Assembly (NCBI GenBank): GCA_024760905.1
Contig: CM045744.1
Location: forward strand, 46,259,476-46,323,475
Direction of reading: 5' to 3'
Length of the DNA: 64,000 nucleotides
Origin: Plotosus lineatus
Lineage: Eukaryota > Chordata > Actinopteri > Siluriformes > Plotosidae
The position numbers and the translations under genes are program-made. Positions 1 to 10,530 of this stretch are shown here, one piece after another (positions within the stretch are counted from its first letter, which is position 1; each line of letters opens with the position of its first letter). The notes under the pieces were generated by a model. The model was not told the DNA's origin and ran no database searches. It saw only the letters and a program-made list of their open reading frames with translations.

Positions 1-389
1 AGCAGATGCCAGAGGAATGGAGGAGAAGTGTGCTTGTGCCCATTTTTAAGAACAAGGGAGATGTACAGAGTTGTGGCAACTACAGAGGGATAAAGTTGAT
101 GAGCCATACAATGAAGCTATGTGAAAGAATAGTGGAAGCAAGACTAAGGGCAGAGGTCAGCATTTGTGAACAACAGTTTGGTTTCATGCCAAGAAAGAGC
201 ACCACAGCTGCAGTGTTTGCTTTGAGGATGTTAATCGAGAAGTACAGAGAAGGTCAGAAGGAGCTGCATTGTGCCTTTGTGGATCTGGAGAAAGCATATG
301 ACAGGGTGCCGAGAGAAGAACTGTGGTATTGCATGAGGAAGTCTGGAGTGGCAGAGAAGTATGTTAGAGTGGTGCAGGACATGTATGAG
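1..389 (+). mobile_element. RTE-clade LINE fragment (start of reverse transcriptase)
   Basis: An open frame of 129 codons from base 6 encodes the RT fingers and start of the palm of a non-LTR retrotransposon. Visible motifs are [18 protein letters not shown], the [10 protein letters not shown] block and catalytic motif A in [12 protein letters not shown]. The same protein recurs at about 4.7, 8.7, 17.7, 24.6, 31 and 36 kb, so this is one copy of an abundant local family; the sequence style (LHQGSALSPFLF, FADDIVICSES, ending CGDP) fits the RTE clade. This copy starts before the window and stops abruptly after motif A, where it meets minus-strand retroviral DNA. It is not functional. Confidence 0.85.
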
Positions 390-395
390 ATGTGA

Positions 396-1045
396 TGGGT
401 TTGGTTGGTTTTGCGGGAGAGAAATGATATCAAGGGGGCTGTTCCTTTTTTTCATTTGTAAAGTCAGGATAAAGTTCGTTATGCTGGCGATTTATAGGTG
501 GGGCCGTAGGTTCTAACACTTTCTGTGTAGCTCTCTCAGTTTGTCATATCGGTTCCACTTCCTTTCTCCTTCTTCCACTACTTGTCTCATCATCCTCTTC
601 CTATGGTACTTCATATTCTTCAATATCTTTTTTATTTTTCTCCTTAGTTTTCTCTTTTTCCTCTTTTGTCTTTGCCTTTTTATCTTTTCACTTGCTTTTT
701 CTTTCTCTTTCTCTTGCTTTTTCTTTCTCTTTCTCTTTCTCTGCTTCCTTTTTCTTTCTTTCTTTTCTTTTGCTTGTTTTTCTCATTCACGCCTTTTATT
801 TGCCATTTTAATCCACTCTTCTGCTTCTTCCCATCCTTGTTTTTTCATTTTTTTTCATTATTTTTGCAGTTTTGTCTAATACCTCCTTGTAATTCTATTA
901 GTCTTTTTTCATTTAACTGTCCGTTGAATCCATACTTGCTAACCCATAAATCTAAATATTTATTTTTATCAGGCGCTTGTATTTCGACAGCCTTCCAGTC
1001 ACCGCATTCCAATTTATCTCTAGGTTTACTGTTTTTACCCCCCAT
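396..1045 (-). pseudogene. Retroviral gag-like remnant
   Basis: The ATG at 1045 (minus strand) begins MGGKNSK, which fits an N-myristoylation signal as in retroviral matrix proteins, and runs about 65 codons before the frame breaks. Further along (about 850 down to 540) a frame reads a very long Lys/Glu/Arg-rich tract, seen on the plus strand as a pyrimidine-rich stretch. Near 512-500 another frame reads PTAPP followed by LYPDF; PTAP and LYPx-type motifs are the known late-domain signals that recruit ESCRT factors. No capsid or zinc knuckle remains. The gag assignment rests on these motifs and on the LTR and primer site upstream. Confidence 0.5.
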
Positions 1046-1679
1046 TTTAACCCAATTTGGACCAGTGGTTTGTTGCACCTAGGGTGTCCCAACACTGTTT
1101 TTTCTTGCTGCAGAACAACGATAATCTATTCCCGTGGTAATCCTCAAGCTTCTACCTTTTCAGGCGGAGGATTCTTGCTTCTGCATCCACAGGAACTCGT
1201 TGTATTGATCCCACAGTTGTTAATATGAGGAGTTTAATCAAGGATTACATCCTCCATTCACACACACACATTCATTCATCCATTGCCATATTAATTTTCT
1301 CAGACAGAGGGGTCCGCCCTCCCTTTTTCTATGGAATTTAACTCTTTCTTCAGATTATAGATAGGGGAGTCCGCCCTGCCTTCCATGGAATTTAACTGTC
1401 TCTCTGCAACCTCTTGTTGCTTTTATTTACCTGCCATTGTCTATTTAACTGAATTTAACTGTCTCTTTATTTTTACTGAGCTCATTCACTTCTGTTTTTA
1501 AAAGAAATTAACTCACCGCGTGTCTCCTCCTCGGCTTGCCATCAACCGTCAGATCCCTGCTGACGGGTCGATCCTCCCGGTCCCAAAATGGGTCTGATTT
1601 CAATTCACTTTTGAATTGCCTTGGCCAAGGATTTCACTGGTATCCACCTCATCAACAGGAATCCTCAGGTATCTTGGCA

Positions 1680-1696
1680 TCCGGCTCGAAGGACCA
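1680..1696 (-). other. Primer-binding site matching tRNA-Tyr
   Basis: On the minus strand, 17 bases starting TGGTCCTTCGAGCC are complementary to the 3' end of vertebrate tRNA-Tyr including CCA. Its place just inside a TG...CA-bounded segment is what is expected for initiation of minus-strand reverse transcription. Confidence 0.6.
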
Positions 1697-1702
1697 ATTC
1701 AT

Positions 1703-2064
1703 TGTCAGGTTCTAAATCAACACAGACATCATAATACACATTCACGCAAGAGGAAAAACACTGAGAGTTAATTATTTACTCATGAGGAGAGCAGCCGGGC
1801 CAGCTCAGTTACAACTGGCCTAGGTGCTCTGAGCTAAGTCCGGCTGAGAGCCTCTTTTATTTCAAAAGGGGGTGGTCCCTAGTTACATACATCCTAAACA
1901 GCAGTTATTCTATGTTAATCTTTCACATAGTAAATGGAACATTGCTATTCTATGTCACGTCTTCCAGCAGTCGGAGAGACATCGGTTGTCTGGTCGTTTG
2001 TGCATGGCTCAGCTGCGGTTAGGCAATTTCCTAAGAAAAACAACTTTAGCAAACAGTTCCAACA
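1703..2064 (-). repeat. Putative 5' LTR
   Basis: The minus-strand segment begins TGTTGG and ends CTGACA, giving the TG...CA ends expected of an LTR, six bases from a primer-binding site. An AATAAA-like sequence (AAATAAAAG) lies near 1848-1856. The outer boundary near 2064 is a guess because no second LTR is present for comparison. Confidence 0.45.
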
Positions 2065-2167
2065 CTCACACACACACATATAGAAATGAGTAAGTGAGCA
2101 GTTTAAAATTACACACATAGGAGACAAAGAGAGAAGCTGTGTTAGCTCAATTAGATACAATTATTCT

Positions 2168-2171
<4 letters not shown>

Positions 2172-2234
<63 letters not shown>
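2172..2234. repeat. (TA)n microsatellite
   Basis: About 31 uninterrupted TA units directly downstream of the retroviral remnant. Confidence 0.97.
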
Positions 2235-2239
<5 letters not shown>

Positions 2240-2548
2240 CATATTTTATTGTTACAGTAACTTATGTAGAATACCTGAATATCTGATTTTTCCCCTACAC
2301 CGTTTACAGATCAGTTAGTGCATTATGGGTACATTATTAAAACATGCGTATAAATATACCATATCAACACTTAACAGTATACAAGTAAGTTGCCATTATG
2401 TATTATAAAGCCAGGCAATAGTAGTATTTAAATATGCTACAAAAAGAACTTACCATTATCACGAATAATCCTCGTGAACAACATCCACTGTCTGCTCATC
2501 AGTGAACTCCTCCACTCGAACCAGACATCTCTTTACAATCAGGAAAAC

Positions 2549-2635
2549 AGATTTCGGTTAAATCTCAGAAAATTTAATATTGTTGGCCAAGATTAAGAAT
2601 AACGAGTCTTCTTGGAAAAGACGAAAGGAACTCTC

Positions 2636-2671
<36 letters not shown>

Positions 2672-2745
2672 GCTCTCTCTCTTTGTTCAAGCACGCATGC
2701 CATACCGGAAAGACACGCATGCGCAGTGTACTGTTTAGTATATAT
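2549..2745. repeat. Local direct repeat, copy 1, with (CT)n expansion
   Basis: A segment beginning AGATTTCGGTTAAATCTC and ending near a GCGCAGTGTACTGT block is repeated at 3452-3570. In this copy a (CT)n tract (about 2631-2682) lies inside the repeat. The two copies flank a SINE insertion. No gene is seen between 2235 and 2830; a 33-base unit ending ATCAGACTTTTAGATAG is repeated about three times at 2752-2820. Confidence 0.8.
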
Positions 2746-2831
2746 AAAAATATATCAGACTTTTAGATAGATATAAAAATACATCAGACTTTTAGATAGA
2801 TATAAAAATGTATCAGACTATCGGAACATCA

Positions 2832-3143
2832 TCATCATCATCAGTTCATTTTCTGTTACCACTTAATCCTAATTAGGGTCGTGGGGAGGCTGGCGCCCAT
2901 CCCAGCCAACTTCGGGAGAGGGCAGAGTACACCCTGGACAGCTCGCCAGGCCATCGCAGGGCGGAAACACGCTGACGACTTTGCAGTCTACTCTTGTCGA
3001 AAGTCAGCAATGGTTCTTTTACATGCCTCTCACCATAGACAGTGGGAGACATGGCCGGCCTTTGATAACCCAGTTAGCTGCACTGGGGAGGACAGTGACA
3101 ACCTTGTGGAGAGTGGGACTCAAACCCCCAACCTTTGGATCAG

Positions 3144-3229
<86 letters not shown>

Positions 3230-3260
3230 GCGCCCTATACCACTAGACCACCACTGCCCC
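2832..3260 (-). mobile_element. tRNA-derived SINE, GATG-tail type
   Basis: Read on the minus strand, it starts with a tRNA-like head (GGGGCAGTGGTGGTCTAGTG, then a B-box-like GGTTTGAGTCC), passes through a body also found at 7475, 48092 and 57345, and ends with a tail containing GACCCTAATTAGGATTAAG and (ATG)n. The anticodon-arm part of the head has been replaced by a (TA)n array at 3146-3228. The tail differs from that of the RTE-tailed SINEs in this window although head and body are shared. It sits between the two local direct repeats. Confidence 0.75.
3146..3228. repeat. (TA)n microsatellite inside a SINE head
   Basis: About 41 TA units located where the anticodon stem (GATCAGCGATC in other copies) should be. 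Confidence 0.95.
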
Positions 3261-3451
3261 TATCGGAACATGTTGCAACACATTTCATATCCTCTCGGTG
3301 TTCTAAACATAACATGTTTGTTAAGTGAAGCCAAGTTAAATTTAGAACTATGAACTCTTACCCAGTGTAATCGGCATATATACATAACATTCATCTTGCT
3401 GTGAAGTGTAGATAACTCACGTACGCATATCTTACCTTGTGATCTTGCCTC

Positions 3452-3570
3452 AGATTTCGGTTAAATCTCGGAAAATGTAATATTGTTTGCCAACATTAAG
3501 AACAACGAGTCTTCTTTGTCTGTTCAAGAAAGCATGTGAAAGTGGAAAGACACAAATGCGCAGTTTACTG
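3452..3570. repeat. Local direct repeat, copy 2
   Basis: Near-identical to 2549-2745 without the CT tract. The stretch 3261-4165 otherwise shows no gene: only short frames and AT-rich sequence. Confidence 0.75.
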
Positions 3571-4165
3571 TGGTTCTGTGGTACTGAGGTTCCTCCACAT
3601 CAATGGACCTCGCACAGAAAATGGTCAAGATGGCGATTCCTAGTTGCGACATCAGTGAACGTTTGATATAACGTCGTTACAACTTTACATGATGTTACAT
3701 TTAACCTGACGAAATTGCAACTGTTCTGCAACGTTGTAAATGGTTGCAACAACATTGCATGTTAGCTGGGTATACACCTTACATTTTATACATTATCCAC
3801 AACCCAGCCCTCACCCAGAGTTGGCTAAGATATGCACTGGCATTCCCTTGAGCCTAGTTACGATTAACTGGCTCAGAAAATTAAATGGTCCACATTATGA
3901 AAAGGCAGAACACATAATCAGAGTGTTTGAAAGCATTTCTTTTGTGGTATATAGAGGGACGTCAACACACTGTTTGCATCAAATACCAGCACAGTTTGTG
4001 AGGGAAACAATCCACTGAGAAGCACAGCAAAGCTTAGCTTTCCTTTTCGCTCAGCAAATGTGTTTTTGAAAAAAAAATATATTTTTATATTGAACATGAA
4101 TGGTAAATGGTTTTGTAATATATACCAGCTGACAAATATTAATATTTATTTATTTCATGTTTAAA

Positions 4166-5861
4166 TGCAGCCGTGAGGGGCTGGGCACAAACCAGTGTCT
4201 CTCCCTCACACCGGTCCCAAGCCCGGATAAATGCAGAGGGTTGCGTCAGGAAGGGCATCCGGCGTAAAACAAATGCCAAATAAACTATGCGAATCACAAG
4301 AAAGAACCACATACCGGATCGGTCTTGTGCAGGCGATATAATTTAAAGGAAGTCAGTGACTGCAAAGTAGTAGTGGGTGAGAGTGTTGCCAAACAGCATA
4401 GGATGCTGGTGTGCAGGATGACTCTGATGGTGAGAAAGGTGAAAAAGGCAAAGGCAGAGCAGAAGACAAAGTGGTGGAAGCTGAAAAAGGAAGAGTGTCG
4501 TGTTGTCTTCAAGAAGGAGTTGAAACAGGCTTTGGGTGGCCAGGAAGTGCTTCCAAATGACTGGACAACCACAGCAAATGTGATCAGGAACACAGGTAGG
4601 AGAGTACTTGGTGTGTCCTCTGGAAGGAAAGTAGATAAGGAGATTTGGTGGTGGAATGAGCAAGTGCAGGAGTGTGTACAAAGGAAGAGGTTAGCTAAGA
4701 AGAAGTGGGACATTGAGAGGACCGAAGAACCAAAGCAGTGTTTGCTTTGAGGATGTTAATCGAGAAGTACAGAGAAGGTCAGAGGGAGCTGCATTGTGCC
4801 TTTGTGGATCTGGAGAAAGCATATGACAGGGTGCCGAGAGAAGAACTGTGGTATTGCATGAGGAAGTCTGGAGTGGCAGAGAAGTATGTTAGAGTGGTGC
4901 AGGACATGTATGAGCGATATAAGACTGCGGTGAGGTGTGCTGTCGGTGTGACCGACGAATTCAAGGTGGGGGTGGGACTGCATCAAGGGTCAGCTCTGAG
5001 CCCCTTCTTGTTTGCTATGGTGATGGACAGGCTGACAGACGAGGTGAGACAAGAATCTCCATGGACTATGATGTTTGCAGATGACATCGTGATCTGTAGT
5101 GAGAGCAGAGAACAAGTGCAGGAAAATCTAGAGAGGTGGAGGTATGCCCTGGAAAGGAGAGGAATGAAGGTTAGCCTCAGAAAATCAGAATACATGTGTG
5201 TGAATGAGAAGGACCCAGGAGGAACGGTGATGTTACAGGGAGCAGCGATAACGAAGGTGGAGGATTTTAAGTACTTAGGCTCAACAATCCAGAGCAATGG
5301 AGAGTGTGGAAAAGAGGTGAAGAAGCGTGTGCAGGCAGGCTGGAATGGTTGGAGAAAAGTGTCCGGTGTGATGTGCGATAGGAGAGTGTCAGCAAGAATG
5401 AAGGGAAAAGTGTACAAGACGGTGGTGAGGCCAGGGATTTTGTACGGATTAGAAACAGTGGCGTTGAGGAAAAGACAGGAGGCAGAGCTGGAGGTAGCGG
5501 AGATGAAAATGTTGAGGTTCTCTCTGGGAGTAACAAGGATGGATAGGATCAGAAATGAGTATATCAGAGGGACAGCCCACGTAAGATGTTTTGGAGACAA
5601 AGTCAGAGAGGCTAGATTGAGATGGTTTGGACATGTACAGAGGCGGGATAGTGAGTATATTGGCAGTAGGATGCTGAGGTTGGAACTACCAGGCAGAAGG
5701 CCTCGAGGAAGACCAAAGAAGAGATTTATGGATGTGGTGAAGGAAGACATGAAGGTCGTTGGAGTCAGAAAAGAAGATGCGGAGGACAGGGTGAGGTGGA
5801 GGCGGATGATTTGCTGTGGCGACCCCTGAAGGGAGCAGCCGAAAGTAAAAGAAGAAGAAGA
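4166..5861 (+). mobile_element. RTE-clade LINE, internally deleted
   Basis: Begins with the family's 5' UTR (GGGTTGCGTCAGGAAGGGCA near 4239, as at the 5' end of the full copy at 26.7 kb) and ends with the family's 3' tail after CGACCCCTGAAGGGA. Two internal deletions are visible: near 4318, where the 5' UTR joins late endonuclease sequence, and near 4739, where the linker joins RT at VFALRML. Compared with the ~3.16-kb copy at 23592-26751, about half of the coding sequence is gone. Confidence 0.85.
4738..5829 (+). pseudogene. RTE reverse transcriptase, N-terminally truncated
   Basis: An uninterrupted 363-codon frame encodes RT palm, thumb and C-terminal domain. Motif A is [11 protein letters not shown] (about residues 22-32), motif B GLHQGSALSPFLF (about 79-91), motif C FADDIVI (about 113-119). 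A basic C-terminal region (GRRPRGRPKKRFMDV) leads to the family's terminal CGDP just before the stop. The RT fingers and the AP endonuclease are missing upstream because of the deletion at about 4739, and the first ATG simply falls in the RT block, so the frame should not yield an active enzyme. The clean reading frame suggests the element is fairly young. Confidence 0.85.
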
Positions 5862-5882
5862 CGAAAGAAGATGTTGTATTCT

Positions 5883-6018
5883 GGCAAAAGTTTTACGCCG
5901 GATGGCTTTCCTGTCGCAACCCTCTGCATTTATCCGGGCTTGGGATCGGCGTGAGGGCAGACATTTGTTTGTGCCCCCCCCTCTCGGCTGCATTTTGCCC
6001 CCCCTCACTGCTGCATTT
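5883..6018 (-). repeat. Inverted copy of RTE 5' UTR
   Basis: About 22 bases past the RTE 3' tail, the minus strand repeats the same 5' UTR that starts the element at 4166 (shared core TTTTACGCCGGATG on the plus strand here). The RTE copy is therefore bracketed by inverted repeats of ~110-130 bases. Confidence 0.75.
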
Positions 6019-7464
6019 GTATAAGAATCATCATGTGTAAGAACAAGTGGATACTGTAATGTGCGTAATATTTTCCTTTGTCCATCCAGTCACATATTTC
6101 CCCTATATCATGCGACTCACTCAATAATAACTCTCCACTCTTCTCACACTGCTCACAAGCATTGTACTAAACAGTTTTTATGTATGAAAGTTGCATGAAC
6201 AGGAAATTTCTGAAGTTTTTAGAATTGTCCTGGTACTGAAAATATTTCATTTCATCTTTTATAATCTGAATCTTATAATTAAATGCAAACTTTATATTTA
6301 AGCATAACTCTCAAACTATTCACTGACATTAAATTATTAACTTTACAGCATTTAAACTAATGACAAAAATATAATTTTGTCTCCTTTACTTCATTAAGAA
6401 ATTATTAACGTTTATCAATTTACAAGTACGCCCTTTTAACCTTGTTTTCATATACTTTAAAATGAAAAACATACTGAGTATACTGTTCAAATTGGGAGAA
6501 CAATGTAATATTTTATATAGAAAAAGGCGCGAGAGAGAACAGGAGGGTTTTGACCCGGGTGGCGTACCATACTGAAGAACCGGGAGGAGACTGTGCTTTA
6601 GCACTTCAGGGTGTGCGGTTTAATGTTTTCTAAATAAATTAACTTATATCTCTTGGCACGGATTGTCTCTTGTTCGTGGTAAGTCTCCGTTTCAGAATTC
6701 TATCCTGGGTTTAATTGCGTTGTTTGAAATGTAAAAGTCAGTAGTGTTGACGCGTATGGCTTAAGTGTCTCAGACATAAGGTTGTCAACAAGCGATTCTG
6801 AAGAGAAAGTAATTCATACTAATTTTATTTTCAGGTTAAATCTAGGCTAATAAAGTAACGGTTATAATCTCGCATAACTTATTTTTAGTTTAAAATGTTG
6901 GAGGCTTTCAGGAAATTTTCTGTAATATGTCTGTTTGTGATAGTTTTACAAACAGCTAGTCTGAGACCCTGAGGTAAATTTAAATTTATTAAACAGTACT
7001 GTATTAAGAATGTACTTCTAAAGCCTATAGCTATTTAATACTTATTTTAAAAAGTAAATGTGAAGTAAATGTTGGCCCCAGAAACATTTAAACTATTTGT
7101 TTAACTATATTGAGTCTGACTAAATTAGGGTGTTCACTCCCATTCACCACACCAGGAATATTCAAAGGGACATTAAAAAAAAACAATTTTGTAAATGTAG
7201 TTGAACATATCTAATTTTATTTTACAGGGTTACAGTAACATGAACAATGTCAGGTAGTCTATGTTTAATTTCCTTACTGCACATGCATAATGAACTGTAT
7301 GTCCTGATTCATTTTCAAATTAGTCAGCATCTCTTCTTTTCTTTTTGACTTTTTCCCCATTTCTTAAACAATTATTATATATTTAGAGAATTACATTTTA
7401 AATCCTGGTCCCAGTCACTTCAAGTGAAAGTGTAGCCATTTAATTGAAAGAATTTTTAATGTGT
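6019..7464. other. Gene-free AT-rich stretch
   Basis: No frame with recognisable similarity. The part near 6520-6720 has a polyadenylation-like AATAAA and a GC-richer block that could be an old LTR or UTR, but I cannot identify it. Confidence 0.5.
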
Positions 7465-7474
7465 AGGTGTAACT

Positions 7475-7733
7475 CCCCCAGTGCGGCTAACTGGGTTATC
7501 AAAGGCGGGCCATGTCTCTCACTGTCTATGGTGAGAGGCATGTAAAAGAACCATTGCTGACATTCGTAAAGAGTAGGCTGCAAAGTCGTCAGCGTGTTTC
7601 TGTCCCTTGCTAAAAAGGGTTGTGACAGGAAGGGCATCCGACGTAAAAACCTCTGCCAAATCAAACGTGCGAATCAGATGATTCGCTGTGGCGACTCCCG
7701 AGTAAAAGGGAAAAAGCCGAAAGGAAGTCAGAC
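7475..7733 (+). mobile_element. 5'-truncated SINE with RTE-type 3' tail
   Basis: Flanked by a 10-base target duplication AGGTGTAACT at 7465-7474 and 7734-7743. It lacks the tRNA head but has the SINE body (GTGAGAGGCATGTAAAAGAA), then a block like the RTE 5' UTR (GACAGGAAGGGCATCCGACG), then the RTE 3' end (GATGATTCGCTGTGGCGAC). Tail identity implies it was copied by the RTE machinery; that is inference from how SINE/LINE pairs generally work. Confidence 0.85.
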
Positions 7734-7777
7734 AGGTGTAACTGTGGTAGTAATATATGCCACCTCTAGACACACTA

Positions 7778-8254
7778 CAGTAGGCCCTTGACTATTTGCG
7801 GTTTTGGACTCACGGTTTGAGTATTTGTGGACTGCCAAGCAACTGACAGGTTACTCAAATTCAGCCAATGGCTGTCCTCCTCACTGATGATTGGTTGTGA
7901 TGATGTAACGCCCCTTTTTCCTCATTCACGCACAAGTTGTCAATGAGCCTCTGTTTTTTTGTGTTTTAATTACCAGTTAAGCTCTATGATGCCACTCAAA
8001 CGCTGTACATCTTCTCTGGCTAAGCGATAGAAAACGCTGGATGTCTCTTCTGAAGAAATAAGACTTTTTTCCTGAAGAAACGACAGTTTCCTCTGAACGG
8101 TTGTATTAAAGTCTTTTTCAATTATTATTCCAGTACAGCATCTAAGTTAATGTTTAGAGTGTTTGTGCATGAGATTTTATGTTCTATGGCATGTTTAACA
8201 AGCGATACCAAAAGGATAAACTTTATTACGGTTCATGTCCTTTTACATTGAACT
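7778..8254 (+). mobile_element. TIR element family A, copy 1 (left part)
   Basis: Starts after TA with CAGTAGGCCCTTGACTATT, the same terminus that brackets the complete copy at 31409-36037. Interior sequence (TTCAATTATTATTCCAGTAC, GAGACATCC-type block reversed) matches copies 2 and 3. TA target and terminus type suggest a Tc1/mariner-pogo class non-autonomous element. The right end is lost. Confidence 0.7.
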
Positions 8255-8680
8255 TGGAGTGACGTCTTGGAGTGACGTCTCCAAGATCGCGCTGCCTAGA
8301 AGGCGACGTCGCGGAGTTCTCAGAGTCAAATTGTTCCTTTGTTTGTTTTAATTTGTTTTATTTGTTGTTTTGTTTGTTCATGTTTTGCACTATGCTGATC
8401 TATGACCGGTCAACTGTAGCACAGTTAGGGTTAGTGTACAGCATGCTCAACTCCTATCCTATTGTTTCGCAGGGACTGAACATTTTCAAGCAGTATTACC
8501 GGAAGTGCTAACCTTCCACTTCTAACCAAGAGCCGGAGACTCTGAGAACTCCGCCTGGGCTTATTATTAGCCGGGTTGCGGCTAGCATTGAGCTACCATA
8601 GCATATTAGCTCAGGATAGGAGTTGAGCGTGCTTAGTTGCCCAAAGACTCCGATCTCATAGCTGTAGTAGGGCCGACCGG
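8255..8680 (+). mobile_element. LINE 5' UTR foldback segment
   Basis: Begins GTGACGTCTCCAAGATCGCG and continues to a LINE N-terminal-like frame (MLIYDRST). The sequence then folds back: GACCGGTCAACTGTAG near 8405 reappears inverted near 8655-8677. The same arrangement at the same place inside TIR element A occurs at 27722-28590. A CAAGATGG-type motif at the start resembles known LINE 5' UTR promoters. The LINE family is uncertain (CR1/Rex1 superfamily likely). It is cut at 8680 by an RTE fragment. Confidence 0.6.
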
Positions 8681-9169
8681 TTGTGTCAACTGCAGAGGAA
8701 TAAAGTTGATGAGCCATATGATGAAGTTATGGGAAACATTAGTGGAAACGAGACTAAGGGCAGAGGTCCACATCCATGAACAGCAGTTTGGTTTCATACC
8801 AAGAAAGAGCACCATAGATGCAATGTTTGCTTTGAGCTCTCGGTATGACAGAAAAGTTCATGGTGGAGGTGGGACTGCATCAAGTATCAGCTCTGAGCCC
8901 CTTCTTGTTTGCTAAGGTGATGGACAGGCTGACAGACGAGGTTCGACAAGAATCTCCATGGACCATGATGTTTGCAGATGACATTTTGATCTGTAGTGAG
9001 AGCAGAGAACAAGTACAGGAAAATCAAGTGAGGTGGAGGTATGTTCTGGAAAGAAGAGTAATGAAGGTTAGCCTCAGGAAGACAGAATACATGTGTGTGA
9101 ACAACAAGGAATCAAGAGGAACGGTGAGGTTAAAGGAAGCAGCGATAAAGAAGGTGGAGAATTTTAAGT
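8681..9169 (+). mobile_element. RTE-clade LINE, internally deleted, part 1
   Basis: Two RT pieces are joined: the fingers ([14 protein letters not shown] to FGFIPRKST) then, after a deletion near 8838, the palm from VEVGLHQVSALSPFLF through motif C FADDILI to KVENFKY. The element is interrupted at the TA at 9169-9170 by a TIR element and resumes at 9971. Confidence 0.8.
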
Positions 9170-9170
9170 A

Positions 9171-9466
9171 CAGTCGGCCCCCAACTTAAGAAATTAATCT
9201 GTTCCAGACCCCTTTTCGTATTGGGGGATTTCGTAAGTAGGGGTCGCGTTTTACATGTTAAATACCTAATTTGTTCCAAGGCTCCAATCTTTGGACTGGA
9301 TAAACCCCAAAAACCCTTTAAAAATGATAAAAGTACACCAATTTTGTATGAAATATGTATTAAAAGTAAAAGAAAATTATTTATTAAACTATTTAAACAT
9401 TTTATTAAAATATTAAACCATTTTATTAACATATTTATTAATTAAACCATTATTAAACATTTTTAT

Positions 9467-9545
<79 letters not shown>

Positions 9546-9968
9546 GCATACACGCACACTGCGGGCTACGCACACTGCGGGCTATGCCCACAAGATGTGA
9601 ATTCAAAGCACATTCCCTGCTTGACAAACTCAACTTTAATTTGATTCCTTGATGGATCGGAATTCCAGATGAGCTCAAATGCACCCACATTTATTAAACA
9701 TTTACTGAATGAAAACAACTTAAAAAAACTAAAGAGTTAAGCTTCCTTCTGTCTCTATCTGGGAGGCCAGTGGGGCGGAATGTTGAGAGACAGCCAATGA
9801 GAGAGCAACCTGCGCGTTGTGTGAAATTTTGATTGGCGTGTTTGAATTTTGAATTTCTTTTCGTAAGAGGGGGGTTGTTTTGTATCTCGGGGATGGAAAC
9901 TTAGAAAAATGTTTTTCGTACCCCGGGGATTTCGTACACCGGGGTCTTCATAAGTTCGGGGCTGACTA
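9171..9968. mobile_element. Non-autonomous pogo/Tigger-like TIR element
   Basis: Bounded by TA at 9169-9170 and 9969-9970 with inverted ends CAGTCGGCCCCCAACTTAAG and, reverse complemented, TAGTCAGCCCCGAACTTATG. It interrupts the RTE exactly where the frame reads KYLGSTI. An internal block (CCAAGGCTC...AAAGTACACCAATTTTG) is shared with the Tigger derivative at 53506-54426, so the two belong to related families. It contains (CA)n and (CT)n tracts at 9469-9541 and no transposase. Confidence 0.85.
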
Positions 9969-9970
9969 TA

Positions 9971-10530
9971 CTTCGGTTCAACAATCCAGAGCAATGGAGA
10001 GAGTGGAAAAGAGGGAAGAAGCGTGTCCAGGCAAGTTGGAATGGTTGGAGACAAGTGTCTGGTGTGATAGGAAGGTATTGGCAAGAATTAAAGGAAAAGT
10101 GTACAAGACGGTGATGAGGCCAGCAATGTTGTATGGCTTAGAAACAGTGGCGATGAGGAAAAGACAGGAGGCAGAGCTGGAGGTAGCAGAGATGAAAATG
10201 TTGAGGTTGTCTTTAGGAGTAAAAAAGATGGATAGAATCAGGATTGAGCACATGTAAGAGGTTTTGGAGACAAAGTCAGAGAGGCTAGATTGAGATAGTT
10301 TGGACATGTACAGAGGAGGGATAGTGAATATATTGGTAGTAGAATGCTGAGGTTGGAACTACCGGGCAGAAGGCCTAGAGGAAGACCAAAGAAGAGATTT
10401 ATGGATGTGGTGAAGGAGGACATGAAGGTAGTTGGTGTAAGAGAAAAAGATGCAGAGGATAGGGTGCGATGGAGGCAGATGATTTGCTGTGGCGACCCCT
10501 GAAGGGAACAGTCAAAAGGAAAAGAAGAAG
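9971..10530 (+). mobile_element. RTE-clade LINE, part 2 (3' end)
   Basis: Continues the RT C-terminal domain: VEKREEACPGKLEWLE, KGKVYKTVMRPAMLYGLETV, then a stop and frame change near 10255, and on to the terminal CGDP, stop and the AAAAGGAAAAGAAGAAG tail. Confidence 0.85.

Larger units (their letters stand above)
396..2064 (-). mobile_element. Endogenous retrovirus remnant, 5' part
   Basis: Read on the minus strand, the order is LTR (about 2064 to 1703), primer-binding site, a ~630-base leader, then a gag-like frame from 1045 that decays toward 396, where it meets an RTE fragment. Pol, env and the 3' LTR are missing. The leader carries a ~45-base unit twice, near 1311 and 1365. The gag features and primer site support a retroviral or retrovirus-like element; the genus cannot be told from this much. 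It is a truncated genomic fossil. Confidence 0.6.

Noticed and set aside
541..1082. Phe/Ser/Leu-rich plus-strand frames resembling membrane proteins
   Set aside because: They are antisense to the Lys/Glu-rich gag-like tract; composition follows from the pyrimidine run.
2881..3353. Frames with long Tyr-Ile repeats
   Set aside because: Translation of a (TA)n microsatellite inside a SINE.
4983..6008. 341-codon minus-strand frame
   Set aside because: Antisense of the RTE RT frame and its 3' region; no similarity of its own.
6520..6720. Possible solo LTR
   Set aside because: Polyadenylation-like signal only; no clear TG...CA ends or target duplication found.
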